Shown: piece after piece, positions 6,849-13,083 of the stretch
Position numbering within the stretch: the first letter of the stretch is position 1
Layout: every line of letters begins with the position of its first letter
From: Rhodobacteraceae bacterium UBA2776
Lineage (GTDB): Bacteria > Pseudomonadota > Alphaproteobacteria > Rhodobacterales > Rhodobacteraceae
Length of the DNA: 13,083 bases
Assembly: GCA_002352425.1 (NCBI GenBank)
Contig: DEIK01000073.1
Coordinates: forward strand, 1 to 13,083
Reading direction: 5' to 3'
Made by a program: the position numbers and the translations under genes
The notes under the pieces: generated by a model
Database searches by the model: none
Told to the model about the DNA's origin: nothing
Seen by the model: the letters and a program-made list of their open reading frames with translations, nothing else

Positions 6849-8468
6849 CTAACGCATAATATCCAACAGCACATAAAGCCCAGTGCGGCGGATTTCCGTC
6901 AGTGAAATATCATCCCGCGCCGCAATAGCCTCAAGCACTTGTTTGCGGATATCCGGTTCAGCAGGGCAAAGTGGAACCAACAAATAATCCGCAGCCTCAA
7001 TCCCCGGCAAGCCGCCATAATACCACGGCGCGCCACCCTGCAATGGCGCCAAATCCCCAAACAACCAATGGCTGGAAAACGCGTCCGCCACAAACATCTG
7101 TTTGTCCTTGGTCAACCCAGTACGTTCCAGATCTTGAGCAATAGCATCAATCCACCCCGGCAAGCCCATCTCTAACTCGCAACGCGGCAAGCCTTCGCCC
7201 AATAAACTGGCGGGTTTTTCGCGCATTGCACCTTCGGTCAGATGATGCAAACCGACGTCCAGCATCGCCACCCGTCCTTCAACACGGCTGGTTCGCACAG
7301 TCGGAACCATGATATCATGATGGGCCTGCATGCGTGGTAAAACCGGTTCATACCACGCCGCGTTTTGGCGGAAATGGCTAAAAGGGCTCGACGCCAAATT
7401 GATCAAGGAGGGCGCAGCCATCACAAGAGCCGCCACCGCAACCATCGTCAACGCCCCGCGCAGATTCCAGCCACGGCTGTTCAACGCACCGACTGCGGGT
7501 CGCAGCGCAAACAACAAAACCGCCAACAGCCCCAACCACTGCGCATCATTGCCAAAATTCTGGAACGTCACATAAATGAACCCCGGCACCAAAACCAACA
7601 GTGCAACACCGCTGGCCTGATCCTCGGTCTGGCGCATCAACAACACCCCTAGAACGGCCACCAATGTGCCCCCCAAATAGGCCGGTCCCATGATCACCGT
7701 TGCCAGGCTTTCGCCCGGCTGTGGTCGCACGTCCGACCCCGCAACTGCCAGCAAATCAGCCAGATAGGCCTGCCAGAATGCAAGCCCCATAAACAGGGTC
7801 ACAATGCCCATCACAATCAGACCGACCAGCAAGGCCACACCCAGCGCCTTATGGGATTTTCGTACAGCCAACCCGACAATCACTGCAGGCGCAAATCCAA
7901 CGAAATAAGTCATCTTCAACAACAGCAATGCCACCATGCAAAGCCCAATGATCCCCCCATCGATCATAGGCCGCGCGCGTCCCAAGGTCGGCAGGATTGC
8001 CACCGCGATTGCCACAAATGAAATCGCCCAGGCCCAGCGGTTGTAATACATCGAAATTGATATCGTCGGCTCGCTCAACCCGAAGGCCAGCGCCAGAACC
8101 AGCACCAAAACCACACCGCCAAACAGGTAGGCAACCAGCCCCTGCATCCGGCTGAACCCGACCCACCAAACAGCGGGCAACAAAACCATACCAAGCGCAA
8201 TTTGCGCATAAATGATCGCGTGACCAACCCCAGCACCCTGCCCCATAAAGAAAGTGATTGGCACAAAGGCCAACACCCCAATCGGCGTCATGAAATCCAG
8301 ATGCGGCCATTGCCCCGCGTCCATCCGAAACACGACTTGTAGCAAATGCAGCGTGTCAGCCTCGTGTTTGCCAATCAGCAACGCGCCCTTCAGCACGGCC
8401 AATCCGCCCATTACAGCCAGCACAGCGACTAAAAAGCCTAATAATTTTGCAGGATTTACTTTGCTCAT
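6849..8468 (-). CDS. Polytopic membrane protein, possible GT-C-type glycosyltransferase
   Basis: This 539-residue protein has about 11 to 13 hydrophobic segments between residues 9 and about 365, then a largely soluble C-terminal part of roughly 170 residues. After the first segment (9-31) comes HEADTLHL (35-42), then QWPHLDFMTPIG (53-64). An acidic E-x-D motif in the first outer loop, followed by a Pro-x-x-Asp-Phe turn before the next membrane segment, resembles GT-C glycosyltransferases that use polyprenyl-phosphate sugars. I chose the ATG at 8468 because it follows GGGGGCAGGG and begins directly with a membrane helix; the reading frame runs on to 8858 but that part overlaps the divergent gene. 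It converges on the Tad operon and has no operon partner here. Membrane nature is certain; glycosyltransferase function is only inferred. Confidence 0.72.
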   Translation of the reverse strand: MSKVNPAKLLGFLVAVLAVMGGLAVLKGALLIGKHEADTLHLLQVVFRMDAGQWPHLDFMTPIGVLAFVPITFFMGQGAGVGHAIIYAQIALGMVLLPAVWWVGFSRMQGLVAYLFGGVVLVLVLALAFGLSEPTISISMYYNRWAWAISFVAIAVAILPTLGRARPMIDGGIIGLCMVALLLLKMTYFVGFAPAVIVGLAVRKSHKALGVALLVGLIVMGIVTLFMGLAFWQAYLADLLAVAGSDVRPQPGESLATVIMGPAYLGGTLVAVLGVLLMRQTEDQASGVALLVLVPGFIYVTFQNFGNDAQWLGLLAVLLFALRPAVGALNSRGWNLRGALTMVAVAALVMAAPSLINLASSPFSHFRQNAAWYEPVLPRMQAHHDIMVPTVRTSRVEGRVAMLDVGLHHLTEGAMREKPASLLGEGLPRCELEMGLPGWIDAIAQDLERTGLTKDKQMFVADAFSSHWLFGDLAPLQGGAPWYYGGLPGIEAADYLLVPLCPAEPDIRKQVLEAIAARDDISLTEIRRTGLYVLLDIMR

Positions 8469-8562
8469 CCCTGCCCCCGTTTGCTTTATGTGTTGTTTTG
8501 TTAATTTTTTAGCAACATTAGCGATGAAACATAGCAAAAGGTATAGGCAGCCTCGGTTTTTG

Positions 8563-8591
8563 TTGTCCAATTGACATATCAGCAGTAGAAT
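8563..8591 (+). promoter_or_regulatory. Candidate sigma-70-like promoter for the ATPase-crotonase unit
   Basis: In the divergent gap 8469-8640, a TTGTCC box (8563-8568, four of six consensus bases) lies 17 bases before TAGAAT (8586-8591, five of six). Transcription would begin about 40 bases ahead of the ATG at 8641. A perfect TTGACA is also present at 8571-8576 but has no -10 box at a normal distance. On the minus strand TGGACA (8569 to 8564) with TATACC 18 bases downstream is a weaker candidate for the membrane-protein gene, so the two -35 regions would overlap. Prediction by eye only. Confidence 0.4.
8564..8576. repeat. Short inverted repeat TGTC-N5-GACA in the divergent promoter region
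   Basis: TGTC (8564-8567) and GACA (8573-8576) form an inverted repeat with a five-base spacer (CAATT). It overlaps the candidate -35 boxes of both divergent genes, a typical place for an operator. Four-base arms occur often by chance, so this is only suggestive. Confidence 0.25.
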
Positions 8592-8640
8592 TGTCGAAAA
8601 AATACAATAAGCAGCGCAAAAACAAATACAGGTATAGCCC

Positions 8641-9951
8641 ATGAATATGGAAACGAATGGCGTTCTCGCCCCCCCTGCCCCCAAACGGATGAGCGAGATG
8701 AGCCTCTCGACGGTCATGATGCGTGACATCCTGTTGAAAACCATGTTCCGCCAAAACTTGGAAATGGTCACGGAAATCGCGGCCTCGGTCTGCTTGCCAG
8801 TCCCTGTGACACAGGAATTGATCGACTTGACCCGCGAGCAAAAAATGCTCGAAGCCACAGGTACACTGCATGCCGGCTCTGGTGGCGAAATGGGGTATCA
8901 GCTGACCGATGCCGGTAAATCACGCACGCTGGATGCGCTGTCGCAATCTGAATATTATGGCGCGATGCCGGTGCCTTTGGATGTCTACAAAGAACAGGTC
9001 AAACGCCAATCAATCCGCAACATCCAGATCACCCGCGATCAGCTAACCGGCGCGATGGGGCATCTGATCTTGCCCGACGATCTGCTGGACCAGCTGGGCC
9101 CTGCGGTTGGATCAGGGCGCTCTATTTTGATGTATGGCCCTCCCGGCAACGGTAAATCCTCTATCTCAAACGGCATCCGCGATGCGCTTGGCGATAAAAT
9201 ATATGTGCCCCGCGCGCTGGAATACGCAGGCCAGGTTATCACGGTTTATGACCCCATCGTGCACAGCGCAGCCGAGGAACAAGTGGATGATCCCAACAGC
9301 CTACGCCGCACAGGCAACCGCTATGACACACGGTACGTGCGCTGCGAACGCCCGACCGTCATCACCGGTGGTGAGCTTTCGCTTGAGATGCTCGATCTGG
9401 TTTACAATCCAACAGCACGAACCTATCAGGCGCCCCTACAGCTGAAATCGACCGGCGGCGTGTTCATCGTGGATGACCTTGGGCGACAGGCCGAACCCCC
9501 GCAGGCGCTGATCAACCGCTGGATCGTACCACTGGAAGAATCCAAAGATATTTTGGCGCTGCAATCGGGTGAAAAATTCACCGTGCCTTTTGACACTTTG
9601 GTGATTTTCTCGACCAACTTCCACCCGAATGAAATCTTCGATAAGGCGGCCTTGCGCCGGATCTTCTTCAAAATTAAAATCGACGGCCCCACCCAAGAAG
9701 ATTTCCTGAAAATTTTCGCCATGATGGCCCGCAAGAAAAAGATGGCTCTCGACGAAGCCACCTTGGTGCATCTACTGAAAAAGAAATATCCAACGATCGA
9801 CAACGTCTATGCCAATTACCAGCCGATATTCCTACTCGACCAGATGACCTCGATTTGCGATTTTGAAGGCATACCGCACCAAATGAACCCAGACCTGCTA
9901 GACCGCGCGTGGGCCAATATGTTCGTCAAAGAAGAAAAGATCGTTCACTGA
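8641..9951 (+). CDS. AAA+ ATPase with predicted N-terminal winged-helix region
   Basis: This 436-residue protein contains a full AAA+ ATPase core. Walker A is GPPGNGKSS (166-174), Walker B is VFIVDDLGRQ (274-283), a sensor-1-like STN lies at 324-326 (Asn326), and DKAALRRI (334-341) looks like an arginine-finger segment. Residues 25-100 are mainly helical and end in GEMGYQLTDAGKSRTLDAL, a pattern typical of a winged-helix wing and following helix. YYGAMPVPLDVY (105-116) then links to the ATPase. No membrane segment or signal peptide is visible. The ATG at 8641 follows CAGG eight bases upstream; an ATG at 8647 is an alternative. Its stop overlaps the start of the crotonase gene. It lies near the Tad locus but is separated from it by a minus-strand gene. 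Its substrate is unknown; remodelling factor or regulator are both possible. Confidence 0.8.
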   Translation: MNMETNGVLAPPAPKRMSEMSLSTVMMRDILLKTMFRQNLEMVTEIAASVCLPVPVTQELIDLTREQKMLEATGTLHAGSGGEMGYQLTDAGKSRTLDALSQSEYYGAMPVPLDVYKEQVKRQSIRNIQITRDQLTGAMGHLILPDDLLDQLGPAVGSGRSILMYGPPGNGKSSISNGIRDALGDKIYVPRALEYAGQVITVYDPIVHSAAEEQVDDPNSLRRTGNRYDTRYVRCERPTVITGGELSLEMLDLVYNPTARTYQAPLQLKSTGGVFIVDDLGRQAEPPQALINRWIVPLEESKDILALQSGEKFTVPFDTLVIFSTNFHPNEIFDKAALRRIFFKIKIDGPTQEDFLKIFAMMARKKKMALDEATLVHLLKKKYPTIDNVYANYQPIFLLDQMTSICDFEGIPHQMNPDLLDRAWANMFVKEEKIVH

Positions 9952-10745
9952 TGTCTGAACGCGTTCATTTAGAGGTGACAGGTAACATTGCCACCGTCAC
10001 GCTAACCCGTCCCGACAAGCGAAATGCACTGGATCTGGATATGATCAGCGCGATCGTTGCCACTGGTGAAACTCTGATGGAACGGCGCGATATCAGGGCA
10101 GTGGTTCTATGCGGCGATGGGCCTGCGTTTTCGGCGGGCCTAGACACCTCGACGTTCCAATTGCTGATCAGCGAAGTCGCCAAAGCAGGCGGCATCATGG
10201 CCCGCAGCCATGGGCTCTCGAACCTGTTTCAACGGGCCGCAATGGTCTGGGCTGACCTGCCAATGCCGGTCATCACAGCCGTGCATGGCTATGCCTACGG
10301 CGGAGCCTTCCAGATCATGCTCGGGGCCGACATACGCGTCGTCGCACCTGATGCACAGTTCTCGATCATGGAGGGTAAATGGGGATTGGTCCCGGACATG
10401 GGTGGCATGGTTTTGATGCGTGGACTGGCCCGCGGAGATGTGATCAAACGGCTGACCTATACGGCCGAAGTTTTTGACGCCACGGCAGCCCTGAACTGGG
10501 GATTCGTCACCGAAATTGCCGATGACCCAATGACGCGCGCCCTTGCGTTGGCCGCAGAAATCGCCAACCGCAGCCCGGGTGCTGTGCGCGAGGCCAAGGC
10601 CATGATCCGGGCCACGGAATTTCTGCCAGACGATGAGGTCTTATTGGCCGAATCTGCCGCCCAAGACCGCCTGATCGGCAGTCCAAACCAAATTGAATCG
10701 CTGATGGCAGGGTTCGAAAAACGCGCGCCAAATTTCAAAGACTAG
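9951..10745 (+). CDS. Enoyl-CoA hydratase/isomerase (crotonase) family protein
   Basis: This 264-residue protein has the crotonase fold and should act on an acyl-CoA. The first oxyanion-hole region is AFSAGLD (59-65) and the second is HGYAYGGAFQIMLGADIRV (112-130). Glu141 in FSIMEGKWGLVPDMGG matches the second catalytic glutamate of enoyl-CoA hydratases. The position of the first glutamate, in the usual GGGCE motif, is taken by Phe120. Simple hydration of 2-enoyl-CoA is therefore doubtful, and an isomerase, hydrolase or other crotonase reaction is possible. I chose the ATG at 9951 because the family N-terminus (VHLEVTGNIATVTLTRPDKRNAL) begins there; the upstream extension to 9909 lies inside the ATPase gene. 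The start overlaps the ATPase stop (TGATG), so translation is probably coupled. The exact reaction is unknown. Confidence 0.88.
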   Translation: MSERVHLEVTGNIATVTLTRPDKRNALDLDMISAIVATGETLMERRDIRAVVLCGDGPAFSAGLDTSTFQLLISEVAKAGGIMARSHGLSNLFQRAAMVWADLPMPVITAVHGYAYGGAFQIMLGADIRVVAPDAQFSIMEGKWGLVPDMGGMVLMRGLARGDVIKRLTYTAEVFDATAALNWGFVTEIADDPMTRALALAAEIANRSPGAVREAKAMIRATEFLPDDEVLLAESAAQDRLIGSPNQIESLMAGFEKRAPNFKD

Positions 10746-10757
10746 CAACCGCTCATC

Positions 10758-10771
10758 AAGCCTTACGGCTT
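10758..10771 (+). terminator. Small hairpin after the crotonase gene
   Basis: AAGCC (10758-10762) and GGCTT (10767-10771) form a five-base-pair stem with a TTAC loop, followed by a short T-run. It lies 12 bases after the crotonase stop. It may help end that transcript, but it is short and the T-tract is poor. Confidence 0.3.
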
Positions 10772-10787
10772 TCCTCGCCTCCCCCGT

Positions 10788-10821
10788 CACCACCCCGCGA
10801 AATATTCCGCGGGGCATGGTG
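10788..10821. terminator. GC-rich stem-loop between convergent genes, probable bidirectional terminator
   Basis: CCCCGCG (10793-10799) pairs with CGCGGGG (10808-10814) around an AT-rich eight-base loop containing AATATT. The stem extends outward through CACCA (10788-10792) with TGGTG (10817-10821) past a two-base bulge, giving about 12 base pairs. It lies between the crotonase stop (10745) and the folD stop (10831), where both transcripts would need to end. There is no T-tract on either side, so it may work with Rho or mainly protect transcript ends. Confidence 0.6.
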
Positions 10822-10830
10822 GGGGGCAGG

Positions 10831-11733
10831 TTAAACCGTCAGCCCTTCAGGTTCGACCAACCCGTTGGCGCGGCTACACGCCGTCACCGTATTGGCCAAC
10901 AAACAAGCAATCGTCATCGGCCCAACACCACCTGGCACAGGCGTAATCGCCCCCGCAACCTGTGACGCCGCGGCAAAATCCACATCCCCCACCAGCCGCG
11001 TTTTCCCTTCGCCGCGCTCGGGCGCATCAATCCGGTTGATGCCCACATCAATCACCGTCGCGCCGTCTTTGATCCAGTCACCCGGCACCATCTCAGCCCG
11101 CCCCACAGCGGCCACCACGATATCCGCCCGCTTTACCACATCAGGCAAAGCCTTGGTGCGCGAATGTGCAATCGTCACCGTGCAGCTGTCACCCAACAAC
11201 AGCGCCGCCATTGGTTTGCCAACGATATTCGAGCGCCCAATCACAACTGCATTCAATCCTGACAAAGACCCGTGATGGTTGCGCAACATCATCAAACAGC
11301 CAAGCGGCGTGCAAGGCACCATTGATTTTTGCCCCGTCGCCAGCAACCCGACATTGGAAATGTGAAACCCGTCAACGTCCTTGGCCGGATCAATCGAATT
11401 GATCACCAAATCCTCGTTCAGGTGATCTGGCAGTGGCAGTTGCACCAAAATCCCATGCACTGCTGGATCATTGTTCAACTGGGTAATCAACGCCAACAAA
11501 TCTGCCTCGGAGGTGTCAACATCCAGCTTATGCTCATAAGAGTTCATGCCAACCTCGGTTGTCATCTTTCCTTTGGAGCGCACGTAGACTTGCGAGGCAG
11601 GGTCTTCCCCCACCAACACCACAGCCAACCCGGGCTGAATGTCATGATCCGCTTTCAAGCGCGCCACATGCACCGCCACTTTTTCCCGTACCGTTGCCGC
11701 GAATGCTTTGCCGTCGATAATACTAGCCGTCAT
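10831..11733 (-). CDS. folD: Bifunctional methylene-THF dehydrogenase / methenyl-THF cyclohydrolase FolD
   Basis: FolD oxidises 5,10-methylene-THF to 5,10-methenyl-THF with NADP+ and hydrolyses this to 10-formyl-THF, in the cytoplasm. The 300-residue product is full length. Key family residues are in place: Tyr50 and Lys54 in VYVRSKGK, Gln98 in LVQLPLP, Asp121 in DPAKDVDGFH, the nucleotide-binding GRSNIVGKP at 166-174, and PVPGGVGPMT at 265-274 near the end. The ATG at 11733 is preceded on its strand by a G-rich run (ACGGGGG), a modest ribosome binding site. The gene lies 42 bases downstream of fhs on the same strand with no obvious terminator between them, so the two are probably one operon. 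The enzymes handle successive steps between formate and methylene-THF. Confidence 0.97.
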   Translation of the reverse strand: MTASIIDGKAFAATVREKVAVHVARLKADHDIQPGLAVVLVGEDPASQVYVRSKGKMTTEVGMNSYEHKLDVDTSEADLLALITQLNNDPAVHGILVQLPLPDHLNEDLVINSIDPAKDVDGFHISNVGLLATGQKSMVPCTPLGCLMMLRNHHGSLSGLNAVVIGRSNIVGKPMAALLLGDSCTVTIAHSRTKALPDVVKRADIVVAAVGRAEMVPGDWIKDGATVIDVGINRIDAPERGEGKTRLVGDVDFAAASQVAGAITPVPGGVGPMTIACLLANTVTACSRANGLVEPEGLTV

Positions 11734-11775
11734 GATGGCCCCCGTTGTTAGATGACTGATGCGCTTGCGCTTGTC

Positions 11776-13083
11776 TTAGAACAACCCTTCGATTTCGCCA
11801 ACATCATTCAGCATAATGCCTTCTGCGGCTGGTCGACTGGGCAACCCAGGCATCGTCATGATGTCCCCGCAAACCACAACAATAAATCCTGCCCCCGCCG
11901 ACAGACGCACTTCACGGACAGGGATGGTGTGCCCAGTTGGTGCGCCACGCAGGTTTGGATCCGTGCTGAACGAATATTGGGTTTTCGCCATACAAACAGG
12001 CAGATGGCCATAGCCAGCCTCTTCCCATGCACGCAACTGGTCGCGGATTTTCTTGTCTGCAATCACCTCGGTGGCGCGGTAAATCGACGTCGCCACCCGT
12101 TCGATTTTTTCCATCAACGGCAGATCGTCCCGGTAAAGAGTCGCAAATTGCGACACCCCGCTGTCAGCGATTTCCGCCACCCGCTCGGCCAAAGCCGCCG
12201 AGCCCTCGCTGCCCAATTCCCAGTGCCTTGACAGGATCGCTTCTGAACCTTGCGTGGCCACATAATCCTGCACCGCTTGAACTTCGGCATCCGTGTCGGT
12301 GACGAAATGGTTGATCGCAACCACAACCGGCACCCCGAAGGATTTCATGTTGCCAATGTGCCGCCCAAGGTTCGAGCACCCCTCAACAACCGCAGCAACA
12401 TTCTCGGGGCCAAGGTCCTTGCGAGCCACGCCGCCGTTCATTTTCATCGCCCGCACCGTGGCCACCAACACAATCACATCTGGTGAAAGACCGGCCTTGC
12501 GGCACTTGATGTTCATAAACTTTTCGGCCCCCAGATCGGCACCAAAACCGGCCTCGGTCACCACGTAATCCGACACCCGAAGGGCGGTGTCGGTGGCAAT
12601 CACCGAGTTGCAACCATGTGCGATATTGGCGAATGGGCCACCATGCACAAAGGCTGGATTATTCTCTAGCGTTTGCACCAGATTGGGTTGCATTGCATCC
12701 TTTAGCAACACGGTCATCGCCCCGTCTGCCTGAATATCGCGGCAATAAATTGGTTTACGCTCGCGTGTGTAGGCCACAATGATATCGCCCAGGCGTTTTT
12801 GCAAATCTTCCAAATTGTTGGACAGACATAGGATTGCCATCACTTCCGAGGCCACCGTAATATCAAATCCGGTCTGACGCGGGAAACCGTTGGCAACCCC
12901 ACCCAGCGAGGTCACAGTGTCACGCAGCGCACGGTCATTCATATCCAAAACCCGCTTCCAAACCACGCGGCGCTCGTCAATTTTCAGATCATTGCCCCAG
13001 TAAATGTGGTTATCGATCATCGCACTTAGCAGGTTATGGGCCGAGGTGATGGCGTGAAAATCACCGGTGAAATGCAGGTTCAT
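11776..13083 (-). CDS. fhs: Formate-tetrahydrofolate ligase, C-terminal 435 residues (N-terminus beyond window)
   Basis: Fhs makes 10-formyl-THF from formate, ATP and THF. The visible part holds 435 residues and ends naturally with the family C-terminus (MTMPGLPSRPAAEG then EIEGLF). Conserved stretches include NLHFTGDFHAITSAHNLL at the window edge, GFPRQTGFDITVASE (66-80), YTRERKPIYCRDIQADGAM (105-123) and HGCNSVIATDTALRVSDY (156-173). The methionine at 13083 is almost certainly internal: family members are about 555-560 residues, and the ATP-binding P-loop that comes before this part is absent. About 120 residues therefore lie outside the window. The gene is upstream of folD on the same strand. 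No frameshift is visible. Confidence 0.96.
   Translation of the reverse strand: MNLHFTGDFHAITSAHNLLSAMIDNHIYWGNDLKIDERRVVWKRVLDMNDRALRDTVTSLGGVANGFPRQTGFDITVASEVMAILCLSNNLEDLQKRLGDIIVAYTRERKPIYCRDIQADGAMTVLLKDAMQPNLVQTLENNPAFVHGGPFANIAHGCNSVIATDTALRVSDYVVTEAGFGADLGAEKFMNIKCRKAGLSPDVIVLVATVRAMKMNGGVARKDLGPENVAAVVEGCSNLGRHIGNMKSFGVPVVVAINHFVTDTDAEVQAVQDYVATQGSEAILSRHWELGSEGSAALAERVAEIADSGVSQFATLYRDDLPLMEKIERVATSIYRATEVIADKKIRDQLRAWEEAGYGHLPVCMAKTQYSFSTDPNLRGAPTGHTIPVREVRLSAGAGFIVVVCGDIMTMPGLPSRPAAEGIMLNDVGEIEGLF

Noticed and set aside
8571..8576. Perfect TTGACA as a -35 box for the ATPase gene
   Set aside because: No -10 box lies 16 to 18 bases downstream; TAGAAT is too close (9 bases) and TACAAT too far (26 bases).
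8469..8858. 130-codon N-terminal extension of the minus-strand membrane protein
   Set aside because: It overlaps the divergent ATPase gene and its promoter region, while the ATG at 8468 has a good ribosome binding site and starts directly with a membrane helix.
9909..9950. Earlier start for the crotonase gene
   Set aside because: The extra 14 residues come from the end of the ATPase gene read in another frame; the family N-terminus begins at 9951.
11752..12231. Plus-strand 159-codon open frame opposite fhs
   Set aside because: It is antisense to highly conserved Fhs protein sequence and its translation resembles no family I recognise.

Overview
The window looks like chromosomal DNA from an alphaproteobacterium, most likely a marine member of the Rhodobacterales (Roseobacter group). 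This is inferred from the Tad/Cpa gene order (cpaE-cpaF-tadB-tadC, two TPR lipoproteins, a small A24 prepilin peptidase), the moderate GC content judged by eye, and an fhs-folD one-carbon pair. No database search was possible.

Positions 158-6791 (+) hold the distal half of a Tad (type IVb, Flp) pilus operon. In order it encodes a CpaE/TadZ-type ParA-like protein with a degenerate receiver domain, the CpaF/TadA motor ATPase, the inner-membrane platform proteins TadB and TadC, two lipobox-bearing TPR proteins (TadD and a second one), and a CpaA/TadV-type prepilin peptidase. The genes are tightly packed, with gaps of 4 to 30 bases and one TGATG stop/start overlap. A perfect 10-bp hairpin with a T-tract closes the operon at 6814-6843. 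The pilin, secretin, CpaB and pseudopilin genes are not in the window and presumably lie upstream or elsewhere.

Positions 6849-8468 (-) encode a 539-residue polytopic membrane protein that converges on the pilus operon. It has features of GT-C-type glycosyltransferases but no certain function. A 172-bp divergent intergenic region follows, with a plausible sigma-70-like promoter and a small inverted repeat. It leads into 8641-10745 (+), a two-gene unit made of an AAA+ ATPase with a predicted N-terminal winged-helix region and a crotonase-fold protein that starts on the ATPase stop codon. This pairing is the least ordinary part of the window.

A strong GC-rich stem-loop separates this unit from the convergent one-carbon genes on the minus strand: fhs (N-terminus cut by the window edge) followed by folD. 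Together these enzymes would interconvert formate, 10-formyl-THF, 5,10-methenyl-THF and 5,10-methylene-THF.

Most of the window is recognisable. I see no clear novel defence or mobile system, no tRNA or rRNA, no CRISPR array and no insertion sequence. The candidates for follow-up are the winged-helix/AAA+ ATPase with its crotonase partner, the divergent control region, and the orphan GT-C-like protein.
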